Shown piece after piece: positions 33,647 to 43,155 of a DNA stretch of 64,000 nucleotides. How positions within the stretch are numbered: the stretch's first letter is position 1; each line of letters starts with the position of its first letter. The DNA comes from Hymenobacter rubidus (GTDB lineage Bacteria > Bacteroidota > Bacteroidia > Cytophagales > Hymenobacteraceae). The DNA is taken from positions 30,885-94,884 of the forward strand of contig NZ_JAERQF010000022.1 of the NCBI RefSeq assembly GCF_016734815.1, read 5' to 3'. The position numbers and the translations under genes were made by a program. The notes below the pieces were generated by a model, which saw nothing but the letters and a program-made list of their open reading frames with translations, was not told the DNA's origin and did no database searches.

Positions 33647-36616
33647 GTGGTTTTTGCAATGGCAACATGCTATAACAGCCGGCGAAAATGGTACACATCC
33701 TCCGGGCCGATGGTCAATAATTTTGACCTGATGACATTCGTCGATTTTACTTCCTCTGTAAACGGATTTCGAGGGCTCTGGTCTTGTTGGAATCATCTGG
33801 TTGTTCGTGCCTTCCTGCTAAGTGGCCTGCTGTTGGGCATAACTCAGGTAGCTGTTGCCACGGAAGTTGCTCCAGAAAGCCAAGCACGGAATGCTGCGAA
33901 ACCGATAGCCCGGCGTGGCAGCGCAACTGCTGCGCAATCCCGCACCATTCTCCTGCCCAAGACGGCCCACCCGCGCCTGCAATACGGTGCTAGCCGGCTG
34001 GCTACTGCTCTCCGCGCTGCCGGCTACCAAGTACAGGTGCAGCAGGCCGATAAACTTCCGAAAACCCAAGGCCTGATTGTGGTGGGCCAGGCCAAAGATG
34101 CGCTGGTGCAACAAGCCGCTTCAGCCTTGCGCATTGGAGCCGAGAAAGCGCCCGGCAAGGAAGGCTTCGCCATTTCTTCGGCCAAAGGCGACGTCATCCT
34201 CATCAGCGGCGCCGATAACTCCGGCGCCCTCTACGGCTGCCTGGAACTAGCCGAGCAGGTCATAAGCCACGGCAAGCTCAGCGACAACCTGCACCTCACC
34301 GACCAGCCCGAAATGGTGCTGCGCGGCACCTGCATCGGCGTGCAGAAACCCACCTACCTGCCCGGCCGCAACGTGTACGAGTACCCGTACACGCCCGAAA
34401 CCTTCCCCTGGTTCTACAATAAGTCGCTCTGGATTAAGTACCTCGACATGATGGCGGCCAACCGCTACAATTCACTGTACCTCTGGAACGGCCACCCCTT
34501 CGCCTCGCTGGTACGGCTGAAGGATTATCCCTACGCCGTGGAGGTCGACGATGCTACCTTCAAGAAGAACGAGGAACTGTACCGCTTCCTGACCGAAGAA
34601 GCCGACAAGCGCGGCATTTGGGTGATTCAGATGTTTTATAACATCATCGTATCCAAACCGTTCGCCGAGCACCACAACATCAAAACCCAGGACCGGGCCC
34701 GGCCCATCGTGCCGCTCATTGCCGATTACACGCGCAAATCCATCGCCGCCTTTGTGGAGAAATACCCCAACGTGGGCCTGATGGTGGCGCTCGGCGAAGC
34801 CATGGAAGGCGCCGGCCAGGACGACGTGGACTGGTTCACGAAAACCATCATTCCCGGCGTGCTTGATGGCCTGAAGGCCACTGGCACCACCGAGCTGCCG
34901 CCCATCGTGCTGCGCGCCCACGACACCGACGCGCCCCGTGTGATAACCGCCGCGCTGCCGCTCTACAAAAACCTCTACACCGAAGCCAAATTTAACGGCG
35001 AGGCCCTCACCACTTACACCCCGCGCGGCTCCTGGGCCGAGCTGCACCGCAAGCTGAGCGGCATGAATTCGGTGCACATCGAAAACGTACATATTCTGGC
35101 TAACCTGGAACCGTTCCGCTACGGCTCGGCCGATTTTATCCAGAAATCGGTGCTGGCCATGCACAACACTTACGGCGCCAATGGCTTGCACTTGTACCCC
35201 GAGTCGTCGTACTGGGACTGGCCCTACACCGCCGACAACGTGGCCGGGCGCCAGCTGCAAGTCGACCGCGACTGGCTTTGGTATGCCGAATGGGCCCGCT
35301 ACGCCTGGCGCGCCAACCGTCCGCGCCCGGCCGAAGTCAGCTACTGGAGCCAGAAACTGGCCGCGCAATTTGGCTGCGACGAGCAGGCCGGCCAGCAGAT
35401 TCTAACGGCTTACGAGGAAGCCGGCGAAATAGAGCCCAAGCTGCTGCGCCGCTACGGCATCACCGACGGCAACCGGCAGACGCTCACCCTTGGCATGCTG
35501 ATGAACCAGCTCATCGACCCCAAGCGCTACGGGCTGTTTACCCTGCTTTATGAATCGGAATCGCCGGAGGGTGAGATGATTATCGAATACGCCGAGAAGG
35601 AGGCGAAAGGGGAGAAGCATATTGGCGAAACGCCGCCGCAGGTAGCCAACGAGGTGGTGGAACACGGCAAAAAAGCCGTGGCGGCCATTGAGCGCGCGGC
35701 GCCGGCCATCAAGCAAAATCAGGCAGAGTTTGCCCGCGTCAAAAACGACATGTACTGCCAAGATGCACTGGCCAATTTTTACGCCGAAAAGGCGCGGGCG
35801 GCGCTGCAGGTGTTGCGATACAAGTACTCGCACAACGTGCAGGACTTAGTAGCCGCCGTGCCCCTGTTGCAAAGCAGCGTGGCGCACTGGCAGAAGCTGG
35901 TCGACCTCACCAAGGACAGCTACCTCTACGCCAACAGCATGCAAACCGCCCAGCGCAAAATCCCCATGCGCGGCGTGGATGGCACCTACAAAACCTGGGC
36001 GGAAATGCTGCCGGTGTACCGCAAGGAGCTGGCCGATTTTCAGCACAACATCGACTCGCTGAAAAACACGAAAAGCAGTGTAGCGACGCAGAAAAAAGAG
36101 GTCCTTCTAAATGCTCCGGTAGTCGTGCTGAACAAGAAGCCAAAGCCCTTGTGGGTCGCGTTGGGCCAGCCGGCTTTTGCTGATACTACGGCGCAGATTA
36201 CGGCTTTCGCGCCAGAGCTGGCGGGGCTGCAGGGCATTCAATTCAGCAAGGCGCAGCAGATAGCGCAAGGCACCGAAATTCGGTTTTCTACCAAAAAGCC
36301 GGTGCAGGTAATAGTCGGATTTTTTAATCAGAAAAGCCCGCGCTTCCTGCCCATTCCTACGCTAGAAATAGATGCCAGCGCCAACGACTACGGCCAGGCC
36401 GACAGCAAGATTACCAACGCCCTGACCATCCCCGGAATGCCGCCCGTGAATGTTCATGCTTATTCCTTCAAAGCCGGCACCCACACGCTGAACCTGGCCC
36501 GCGGCGCTTGTCTGATTCTGGGGTTTGTTGATGCCGCGCAACCTGTGCCGACCTACAATGCCGGCTTGGGCAGCACGGTGGCACCGGGCCGTGAAATCGA
36601 TTGGTTGTTTGAGTAA
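33647..36616 (+). CDS. Secreted alpha-glucuronidase-like glycoside hydrolase (GH67/GH115-like layout)
   Basis: 989 residues from the first ATG. Other in-frame ATGs at 33710 and 33731 would give a shorter leader before the hydrophobic core (VVRAFLLSGLLLGITQVAVA). Residues about 95-220 resemble the alpha-beta N-domain that precedes GH20/GH67/GH115 barrels (TILLPKTAHPRLQYGASRLA, ISGADNSGALYGCLELAEQV). A TIM barrel follows (YLDMMAANRYNSLYLWNGHP, DKRGIWVIQMFYN, PNVGLMVALGEAMEG), then a helical region and a beta-sandwich. It probably removes a uronic acid side group from pectin. Exact family and linkage are not settled. Confidence 0.72.
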   Translation: MVFAMATCYNSRRKWYTSSGPMVNNFDLMTFVDFTSSVNGFRGLWSCWNHLVVRAFLLSGLLLGITQVAVATEVAPESQARNAAKPIARRGSATAAQSRTILLPKTAHPRLQYGASRLATALRAAGYQVQVQQADKLPKTQGLIVVGQAKDALVQQAASALRIGAEKAPGKEGFAISSAKGDVILISGADNSGALYGCLELAEQVISHGKLSDNLHLTDQPEMVLRGTCIGVQKPTYLPGRNVYEYPYTPETFPWFYNKSLWIKYLDMMAANRYNSLYLWNGHPFASLVRLKDYPYAVEVDDATFKKNEELYRFLTEEADKRGIWVIQMFYNIIVSKPFAEHHNIKTQDRARPIVPLIADYTRKSIAAFVEKYPNVGLMVALGEAMEGAGQDDVDWFTKTIIPGVLDGLKATGTTELPPIVLRAHDTDAPRVITAALPLYKNLYTEAKFNGEALTTYTPRGSWAELHRKLSGMNSVHIENVHILANLEPFRYGSADFIQKSVLAMHNTYGANGLHLYPESSYWDWPYTADNVAGRQLQVDRDWLWYAEWARYAWRANRPRPAEVSYWSQKLAAQFGCDEQAGQQILTAYEEAGEIEPKLLRRYGITDGNRQTLTLGMLMNQLIDPKRYGLFTLLYESESPEGEMIIEYAEKEAKGEKHIGETPPQVANEVVEHGKKAVAAIERAAPAIKQNQAEFARVKNDMYCQDALANFYAEKARAALQVLRYKYSHNVQDLVAAVPLLQSSVAHWQKLVDLTKDSYLYANSMQTAQRKIPMRGVDGTYKTWAEMLPVYRKELADFQHNIDSLKNTKSSVATQKKEVLLNAPVVVLNKKPKPLWVALGQPAFADTTAQITAFAPELAGLQGIQFSKAQQIAQGTEIRFSTKKPVQVIVGFFNQKSPRFLPIPTLEIDASANDYGQADSKITNALTIPGMPPVNVHAYSFKAGTHTLNLARGACLILGFVDAAQPVPTYNAGLGSTVAPGREIDWLFE

Positions 36617-36632
36617 TCCAGAGCGTTCTGGC

Positions 36633-36755
36633 GGGGCGCCTCACCCCCCGGCCCCCTCTTCGAAAGGAGGAAGGGGAGCCACCCGAAAAATAAGAGCTAG
36701 TCTATAAGCTAGAGCTAAGACTAGTCCCCCTCTCGGGCCGGGGGTGAGGCGCCCC
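36633..36755. repeat. PAL-2 inverted pair A (non-coding core)
   Basis: The outer arms GGGGCGCCTCACCCCC...GGCC and GGCCGGGGGTGAGGCGCCCC are inverted around a roughly 40-base AT-rich core. It lies 16 bases after one stop codon and ends 20 bases before the next ATG. Confidence 0.88.
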
Positions 36756-36775
36756 ATTAGCACCTGTTAAAAGCT

Positions 36776-38440
36776 ATGAAACCTACCCATCTGCTTCTTT
36801 CCCTCGGCCTGCTCGGCACTGCTCCGGCCGCTGCCCAGCAACCCACGCCGGTGCTCACCACCGAGCACTTGCGCGCCAGCGTGGCCCGCTTCAATGCGCT
36901 GGATAAGGAGGACGTTATCAACCTTGTGCCCAACGCTCAGGCGGCCGACTGGCTGGCCCAGCAGGTGCCGCTGTTTGAGTGTCCCGATTCGGCCATTCAG
37001 GAGACGTACTACTACCGCTGGTGGACCTTCCGCAAGCACCTGAAGCAGACGCCAGACGGCTATGTGTTCACGGAATTCATCACGCCGATGAAGCACGCCG
37101 GGCCCTACAACACCATCAGCAGCGCGCTGGGGCACCACCTCAACGAGGGCCGGTGGCTGCACGACCCGCAGTACATCGACCAATACACCAAATTCTGGCT
37201 GACGGCCAAGCAGCCGCAGGTGAATGCCAAGCTGCACAGCTTCAGCAGCTGGCTGTCCGATGCGGTGTACAGCCTGTACGAAGTAAATAACAACCAGGGC
37301 TTTGTGCGGGAGCTGCTGCCCGCGCTCAACGCCGACTACCGGCAGTGGGAAAAGGAGCGCCGGCTGCCCAGCGGCCTGTTTTGGCAGTACGACGTGAAAG
37401 ATGCGATGGAGGAATCCATCAGCGGCGGGCGCAAGGAGCAGAACGTGCGCCCCACTATCAACAGCTACATGTACGGCAACGCAAAGGCGCTGGCCGCGAT
37501 GGCGAAGCTGACCAAAAACGACAGTCTCGAACGCAAGTACACCGCCAAAGCCAAGCAGCTCCGCACCGATATGCAAAAGACGCTTTGGGACCCGAAGGCC
37601 AGTTTTTTTAAAGTGCAATACGCCAAGGGCGGCCTCTGCGAGGCGCGGGAGGAACTGGGCTACATTCCCTGGTATTTCTCCCTGCCCGCCGACAAGGCCG
37701 AGTATGCCAAGCAGTGGGAGCAACTGACTGATGAGCAAGGATTCAAGGCGCCCTGGGGCCTGACTACGGCCGAGCGGCGCGCGCCCGGCTTCCGCACCCA
37801 CGGCTCGGGCCACGGCTGCGAGTGGGACGGCGCGGTGTGGCCCTACGCCACCACCCAAACCCTAAAAGGCCTCGCCAACCTGCTCACCCAGTATAAGCAC
37901 CACGACGGCATGAGCGCCCAGGTCTACTACGACGAGCTGCGCAAATACGCCCTCTCGCACCAGAAAAACGGCGTGCCCTACCTGGGCGAATATCAGGATG
38001 AAAAGAACGGCGAATGGCTGAAAGGCGACAACCCCCGCAGCAGCTATTACAACCATTCCGGCTTCGCCGATTTGGTGATAACCGGCCTCGTGGGCTTGAA
38101 GCCGCGCCCGGATAACGTGGTCGAGGTTTTTCCGCTGGTGCCCACCGGGAAGTGGGACTGGTTTGCCCTCGACCAGGTGCGCTACCACGGCCGGATGATT
38201 TCCGTGATTTGGGACAAGACCGGCCAGAAATACGGCCGGGGCCAAGGCCTGCGCATCTTCGCCGATGGCAAGGAGATTGGCCGCGCCAGTGAATTGAAGC
38301 GGGTGACGGCCAAGCTTCCGGCTAATACAGGCCCGGATAATACAGGAATAAAAAAGAACGTCAACTACAGAACGGTCATGCTGAGCTTGTCGAAGCATCT
38401 CTACCTCAAGAGTAAATCAATCGATGCAACGAAGCGGTAG
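36776..38440 (+). CDS. Secreted (alpha/alpha)6-barrel glycosidase, MGH1-like, with palindrome-derived C-terminus
   Basis: 554 residues. Signal peptide MKPTHLLLSLGLLGTAPAAAQ. The body resembles MGH1/GH63-type barrels: YYYRWWTFRKHLKQTPDGYV, FSSWLSDAVYSLYE, QYDVKDAMEESISGGRKEQN, THGSGHGCEWDGAVWPYATT, YYNHSGFADLVITGLVGLKP. The acidic residues in YDVKDAMEE and CEWDGAVWP are candidate catalytic positions. Activity in pectin breakdown is not known. The last 25 or so residues (from about RTVMLSLSKHLYL) are encoded by the PAL-1 copy at 38371-38471, so the original stop has apparently been lost. Confidence 0.8.
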   Translation: MKPTHLLLSLGLLGTAPAAAQQPTPVLTTEHLRASVARFNALDKEDVINLVPNAQAADWLAQQVPLFECPDSAIQETYYYRWWTFRKHLKQTPDGYVFTEFITPMKHAGPYNTISSALGHHLNEGRWLHDPQYIDQYTKFWLTAKQPQVNAKLHSFSSWLSDAVYSLYEVNNNQGFVRELLPALNADYRQWEKERRLPSGLFWQYDVKDAMEESISGGRKEQNVRPTINSYMYGNAKALAAMAKLTKNDSLERKYTAKAKQLRTDMQKTLWDPKASFFKVQYAKGGLCEAREELGYIPWYFSLPADKAEYAKQWEQLTDEQGFKAPWGLTTAERRAPGFRTHGSGHGCEWDGAVWPYATTQTLKGLANLLTQYKHHDGMSAQVYYDELRKYALSHQKNGVPYLGEYQDEKNGEWLKGDNPRSSYYNHSGFADLVITGLVGLKPRPDNVVEVFPLVPTGKWDWFALDQVRYHGRMISVIWDKTGQKYGRGQGLRIFADGKEIGRASELKRVTAKLPANTGPDNTGIKKNVNYRTVMLSLSKHLYLKSKSIDATKR

Positions 38441-38471
38441 AGATGCTTCGGCTGCGCTCAGCATGACGTTC
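38371..38471. repeat. PAL-1 palindrome overlapping the 3' end of a gene
   Basis: Arms differ at several positions (AGCTTGTCGAAG left against AGCGCAGCCGAAG-type right), so this copy is less symmetric than others. A fragment of the right end is repeated directly after it (CAGCATGACGTTC ends again near 38488). Confidence 0.88.
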
Positions 38472-38503
38472 TTATCAGCATGACGTTCTAAATAGTACCA
38501 AGA

Positions 38504-40057
38504 ATGAAGTACTTTCTATTCGCCTTTTTCCTGCTCCTAAACGTTTCGGCCGCCCATGCCCAGGATTATTACAACGTCCTGAAATACGGCGCGAAAAACG
38601 ACAGCACGAAGCTGGCCACGGCCGCCATTGCCAAGGCCATCGACGCGGCCGCCAAGGCTGGAGGCGGCACGGTGTACTTCCCCGCGGGCCGCTACCGCAC
38701 CGGCCCCATTCACCTCAAAAGCAATATCACCATTGAGATAGGAGCGGGGGCCATCCTGTATTTCAGCGACAATTTCGACGACTACCTGCCCATGGTGCCT
38801 TCGCGCTATGAGGGCATCGACGTGACCAGCTTTTCGCCCTTGTTCTACGCCTACAAGGCTGAGAACATCACCATCAAAGGTCGCGGCATCATCGACGGGC
38901 AGGGCAAAAAATGGTGGGACTACGCCGAAGGCCAGTCGCGCAAAAGCCAGGACTCGAAGTGGCAGCAGGAGTTCAAGCGGCTCAACGCCAATATTCTCAA
39001 GCCCGACGAAGCGGGCGGCGTGATTGACCGGGCATTTCTGCGTCCGCCGTTCATTCAGCCCATGTTTTGCAAGAATGTGCACATCGAAGGCATTACCATC
39101 CGCAACTCGCCATTCTGGACGGTGAACCCGGAATTCTGCGAGAACGTGACCATTGCGGGCGTTACCATCAACAACCCGAAGTCGCCCAATACCGACGGCA
39201 TCAACCCTGAATCGTGCCGCTACGTGCACATTTCGAACTGCCACATCAGCGTGGGCGACGATTGCATCACCATCAAATCGGGCAAGGACCAGGCCGGCCG
39301 GAAGATGAACGTGCCGGCCGAAAACTACACCATCACCAACTGCACCATGCTGGCCGGGCACGGCGGCGTGGTCATCGGCTCGGAGATGTCGGGCGGGGTG
39401 AAGAAAATTGTGATTTCGAACTGCGTGTTCGATGGCACCGACCGCGGCATTCGCATTAAAACGGCCCGCGGGCGCGGCGGCGTGGTCGAGGACATTCGGG
39501 TAGATAACATCGTGATGAAGAACATCCGCGAGCAGATGATTGTGCTTGATATGCAATATGCCAAGTCCACGCCCGAGCCGGTGTCGGAGCGCACGCCGCG
39601 CTTCCGCAACATCCATTTCAGCAACATCACGGCCGAGGGCAGCCAGGCCGGCCTGCTGAACGGCCTGAGCGAAATGCCTATCGAAAACGTGACCTTCAGC
39701 AATTGCAATTTCGACGCAAAACAGGGCTTCACGGTGAGAGAGGCGCGCAACATCGCCTTTCACAATGTGGAGGTGAACACGGCCATTGGCCCGAGTGTGC
39801 GCGTCGAAAACGTGCAGCAAATCTGGCTCGATGGCATCCGCAGCGCCCGACCGGTAGCCGCGGCGTCGCTGCTGGAATTGAATAACACCGTCGATGCCTT
39901 CGTGTACAACTGCTTTCCCGCCGCCGGTACCGAGACCTTCCTCATGTTGAAAGGCGCCAATACGCGCAGCATCGGCCTGCAAAACAACAATTTGAAATAC
40001 GTGAAAACGCCCGTGAGCCAGGATGCCGATGTGAAAGAGCGGGTGGTTGGGCCGTAA
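38504..40057 (+). CDS. Glycoside hydrolase family 28 (polygalacturonase-type), secreted
   Basis: 517 residues with signal peptide MKYFLFAFFLLLNVSAAHAQ. All GH28 catalytic motifs are present in order: NTDGINPESC (NTDG), VGDDCITIKSG (DD), AGHGGVVIGSE (GHG) and DRGIRIKT (RIK). The family hydrolyses alpha-galacturonosyl bonds in homogalacturonan or rhamnogalacturonan, mostly exo-acting in Bacteroidota. The presence of LLNGLSEMPIENV and a long C-terminus suggests an oligosaccharide-specific member. It follows the MGH1-like gene and precedes the GH95 gene in the plus-strand block. Confidence 0.95.
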   Translation: MKYFLFAFFLLLNVSAAHAQDYYNVLKYGAKNDSTKLATAAIAKAIDAAAKAGGGTVYFPAGRYRTGPIHLKSNITIEIGAGAILYFSDNFDDYLPMVPSRYEGIDVTSFSPLFYAYKAENITIKGRGIIDGQGKKWWDYAEGQSRKSQDSKWQQEFKRLNANILKPDEAGGVIDRAFLRPPFIQPMFCKNVHIEGITIRNSPFWTVNPEFCENVTIAGVTINNPKSPNTDGINPESCRYVHISNCHISVGDDCITIKSGKDQAGRKMNVPAENYTITNCTMLAGHGGVVIGSEMSGGVKKIVISNCVFDGTDRGIRIKTARGRGGVVEDIRVDNIVMKNIREQMIVLDMQYAKSTPEPVSERTPRFRNIHFSNITAEGSQAGLLNGLSEMPIENVTFSNCNFDAKQGFTVREARNIAFHNVEVNTAIGPSVRVENVQQIWLDGIRSARPVAAASLLELNNTVDAFVYNCFPAAGTETFLMLKGANTRSIGLQNNNLKYVKTPVSQDADVKERVVGP

Positions 40058-40080
40058 TCACATTATGCCTAAGCCTAAAC

Positions 40081-40176
40081 GGTCATGCGGAGCGGAGCCG
40101 AAGCATCTCTCCCGCTTCGTTGCTTCCATTGGGTTAGTTGTGCGGGAGAGATGCTTCGGCTCCGCTCCGCATGACG
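40081..40176. repeat. PAL-1 palindrome, compensated variant
   Basis: Arms GTCATGCGGAGCGGAGCCGA... and the complementary TCGGCTCCGCTCCGCATGAC. Three differences from the reference arm occur in both arms, so pairing is kept. Confidence 0.95.
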
Positions 40177-40192
40177 TTCTTTTGATTGCCTT

Positions 40193-42997
40193 ATGAATTG
40201 TCTGCGACTTCTATTCCTGCTTTGCCTCGCTACGGTACCAGCCGCCGCCCAGCAGCCGCTGACCCTCCACTACGCGCAGCCGGCCGCGAAGTGGACCGAT
40301 GCGCTGCCCCTCGGCAACGGCCGGCTGGGTGGCATGGTGTTCGGCGGGGTGGGGCAGGAGCACATTCAGTTTAACGAAGCCACGCTCTGGACCGGCCGGC
40401 CGCGGGCCTACGCCCGGCCCGGGGCGGCGCAGTACCTGCCCCAAATCCGGCAGCTTCTGGCTGAAGGCAAACAAGCCGAAGCCGAGGCCTTGGCCGAGCA
40501 GCATTTCATGGGCCTGAAGGACCACGAGGAAACCTACGAAGCCGAAAAGGCCGCCTGGTTGCAGAAGGTTCGGGCTGTGAACGTGGGCCAGGCCTCGGCT
40601 AGCCCCGGCTGGAAGCCGCTGGCCATTCCCACGCCCAATGGCTGGGAGGCCGCCGGCCTGGAGGGACTGGACGGCGCCGTCTGGCTCAAAACCACCTTCG
40701 AGCTGCCAGCTGCCTGGGCCGGCAAAGACCTCACCCTGAGCCTGGGCCGCATCCGCGACGTGGACGTGACGTTTGTGAACGGCCAGCAGATTGGCACCGA
40801 CGAAGGCATCAGCAAGAAGCGGCGCTACCGTGTGCCGGCCGCCGCGCTCCGGCCGGGCCGCAACGAGGTGGCTATTCAGGTTATCAACTACTTCGATAAA
40901 GGTGGGCTGATTGGAGTGAAGGAAAAGCAGCCGGTTTTCGTGGCCTACCCCGAAGGCGCGGCCCCCGAAACGGGCGTACCCCTCGACCCAAAGTGGCAGT
41001 ATTGGGTGCAGGATGCGAAGCCGCCGCTGGCGCCCAGCTACCAGGCTTCGTACCAGCCATTTGGCGATGTGCTGCTGGATTTCCCGCAAACCGGGCCGGT
41101 GGCGGAGTATCGACGCGAGCTGGATATCCGCCGGGCGCTGGCCCGCACTGCCTACCGGCAGGGCGGCGTGGCTTTCACCCGCGAATATTTCGCCAGTGCG
41201 CCGGCAAGCGGCATTTTTTGCCAGCTGGGGGCTTCGGCGAAGGGTAAAATCTCATTCAAAGCTCGGTTCACAAGCCCGCACGACAGCCACAAAACCTACC
41301 GCGTAGACGACCACACCCTGGCCCTGGCGGTGCAGGTGCGCGACGGCGTGCTACGCGGCGTGAGCTACCTGCGGGTGACGACGCAAGGCGGCAAGGTGAC
41401 CGTGACCAACAACCAGATTCAAGTCGAGCATGCCGACGAAGCCACTCTTTGCCTGACGGCCGCTACCAATTTCAAAAGCTACCAGGATGCCACGGCGGCG
41501 CCCGAACAACTGGCAAAACAGGCCGCCAGTAAAAGCCAGGGCAAGCCCTTTGCCGCGCTCAAAACCGAGCACATTCAGGATTATCAAAAGCTGTTCAACA
41601 CGTTTGCCATCGACCTGGGCCACACCCCAAACGAACAACTGCCCACGGACAAGCGCATCCAGCAGTTCAGCCCCGCTGCCGACCCGGCATTGCTGGCACT
41701 GTACCTGCAATACGGGCGGTATCTGCTGATTTCGTCGTCGCGGGCAGGTGGACCACCGGCCAATTTGCAGGGCATCTGGAATGAGTCGCTGACGCCCTCC
41801 TGGGGCAGCAAGTTCACCACCAACATCAACCTGGAAATGAACTACTGGCCGGCTGAGGTGCTGAACTTATCGGCCTGCGCCACGCCGCTGTTCAGCTTCA
41901 TCGACCAGCTCGCCCAAACCGGCCAAACCACCGCCAAAGCGAACTACAACGCCCCCGGCTGGGTGTTGCACCACAACACCGACATCTGGGCGGGCACCGC
42001 ACCCATCAACGCCGCCAACCACGGCATTTGGGTGACGGGCGCGGCCTGGCTGTGCCAGCCCATTTGGGAGCACTACCAGTTCACGCAGGACCGGGAATTC
42101 CTGCGCCAGCAGTACCCGGTGCTGAAAGAAGCGGCCCGGTTTTACGCGGCCTTTTTGGTGAAAGACCCGCGCACGGGCTGGCTTATCAGCACGCCGTCGA
42201 ACTCGCCCGAGCACGGCGGACTGGTGGCCGGCCCCACGATGGACCACCAGATTATTCGGGAGCTGTTCAAAACCACCAGCGCTGCGGCCAAATCCCTGGG
42301 TGTGGATACCGAATTGCAGCAGGAATTAGCAACCAAAGCAGCCCAACTGGCCCCCAACCAAATCGGTAAAAACGGCCAGCTACAGGAGTGGCTCGAAGAC
42401 AAGGACGACCCCACCGACACGCACCGCCACGTTTCGCACCTCTGGGGGGTATTCCCGGGCACTGATATTGGCGGTGATACCACGGGGACTTTCATGCGGG
42501 CGGCCCGCAGGTCGTTGCTGCTGCGCGGCGACGAGGGCACCGGTTGGAGCTTGGCTTGGAAAGTCAACCTCTGGGCTCGTTTCCGCGACGGTAACCACGC
42601 GCTGCGCATCCTCGAAAAGCTGCTCTCGCCTGCCGAAAACGGAACCGGGGCTGAGCAGGGTGGCGTCTATCACAATTTGTTCGACGCCCACCCGCCGTTT
42701 CAGATTGACGGCAATTTTGGCGGCGCGGCCGGCATGGCCGAAATGCTGCTCCAAAGCCAGGCGGGCGCGCTCGATTTGCTCCCTGCGCTGCCTACTGCGT
42801 GGGCCACCGGCAGCGTGCGGGGCTTGCGGGCCCGGGGTGGCTTCGTGGTGGACATGAAGTGGGCGCAGGGTAAGCTGCAAACTGCGGAAATCAAGTCGGA
42901 AACCGGGCGGGAGTGTGTGGTGAAGTATGGTGTGAAAGAGGCGCGTTTTGCGACGAAAGCGGGCGGCGTTTATAAACTGAATGGAGAGTTGCGCTGA
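40193..42997 (+). CDS. Glycoside hydrolase family 95 with an inserted esterase-type beta-sandwich
   Basis: 934 residues. Signal peptide, then the GH95 N-domain (DALPLGNGRLGGMVFGGV, FNEATLWTGRP), interrupted at about 107-286 by an extra beta-sandwich (WLKTTFELPAAWAGKDLTLS, FVNGQQIGTDEG) like the jelly-roll found inside sialate O-acetylesterases. The N-domain then resumes (FGDVLLDFP). The (alpha/alpha)6 barrel carries NLQGIWNESLTPSWGS, TTNINLEMNYWPAEV, STPSNSPEHGG and FQIDGNFGGAAGMAEML, covering the catalytic Asn, Glu and Asp regions. GH95 enzymes are alpha-L-fucosidases or alpha-L-galactosidases, both found in pectin side chains. Confidence 0.93.
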   Translation: MNCLRLLFLLCLATVPAAAQQPLTLHYAQPAAKWTDALPLGNGRLGGMVFGGVGQEHIQFNEATLWTGRPRAYARPGAAQYLPQIRQLLAEGKQAEAEALAEQHFMGLKDHEETYEAEKAAWLQKVRAVNVGQASASPGWKPLAIPTPNGWEAAGLEGLDGAVWLKTTFELPAAWAGKDLTLSLGRIRDVDVTFVNGQQIGTDEGISKKRRYRVPAAALRPGRNEVAIQVINYFDKGGLIGVKEKQPVFVAYPEGAAPETGVPLDPKWQYWVQDAKPPLAPSYQASYQPFGDVLLDFPQTGPVAEYRRELDIRRALARTAYRQGGVAFTREYFASAPASGIFCQLGASAKGKISFKARFTSPHDSHKTYRVDDHTLALAVQVRDGVLRGVSYLRVTTQGGKVTVTNNQIQVEHADEATLCLTAATNFKSYQDATAAPEQLAKQAASKSQGKPFAALKTEHIQDYQKLFNTFAIDLGHTPNEQLPTDKRIQQFSPAADPALLALYLQYGRYLLISSSRAGGPPANLQGIWNESLTPSWGSKFTTNINLEMNYWPAEVLNLSACATPLFSFIDQLAQTGQTTAKANYNAPGWVLHHNTDIWAGTAPINAANHGIWVTGAAWLCQPIWEHYQFTQDREFLRQQYPVLKEAARFYAAFLVKDPRTGWLISTPSNSPEHGGLVAGPTMDHQIIRELFKTTSAAAKSLGVDTELQQELATKAAQLAPNQIGKNGQLQEWLEDKDDPTDTHRHVSHLWGVFPGTDIGGDTTGTFMRAARRSLLLRGDEGTGWSLAWKVNLWARFRDGNHALRILEKLLSPAENGTGAEQGGVYHNLFDAHPPFQIDGNFGGAAGMAEMLLQSQAGALDLLPALPTAWATGSVRGLRARGGFVVDMKWAQGKLQTAEIKSETGRECVVKYGVKEARFATKAGGVYKLNGELR

Positions 42998-42999
42998 CA

Positions 43000-43155
43000 T
43001 GGCGCCTCACCCCCTGGCCCCCTCTCCGAAAAGGAGAGGGGGTGCCAGACGTCAAACAGTCAATCAAAAATGAATAACATATTGCGCCTTATTCTTCCGC
43101 AGTCGTCCGTCTCCCCCTCTCCTTTTCGGAGAGGGGGCCGGGGGGTGAGGCGCCA
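43000..43155. repeat. PAL-2 inverted pair B, right arm inside a coding region
   Basis: Arms 43001-43046 and 43112-43154 each contain a CCCCTCTCC-TTTTC-GGAGAGGGG-type hairpin followed by the GTGAGGCGCC end. It starts 2-3 bases after the GH95 stop. The right arm is read in frame by the GH2 gene and includes GTG 43145. Confidence 0.93.

Noticed and set aside
38537..39982. Long open frame antisense to the GH28 gene
   Set aside because: The composition of the shadow follows the GH28 codons and the predicted protein has no features. All GH28 motifs are on the plus strand.
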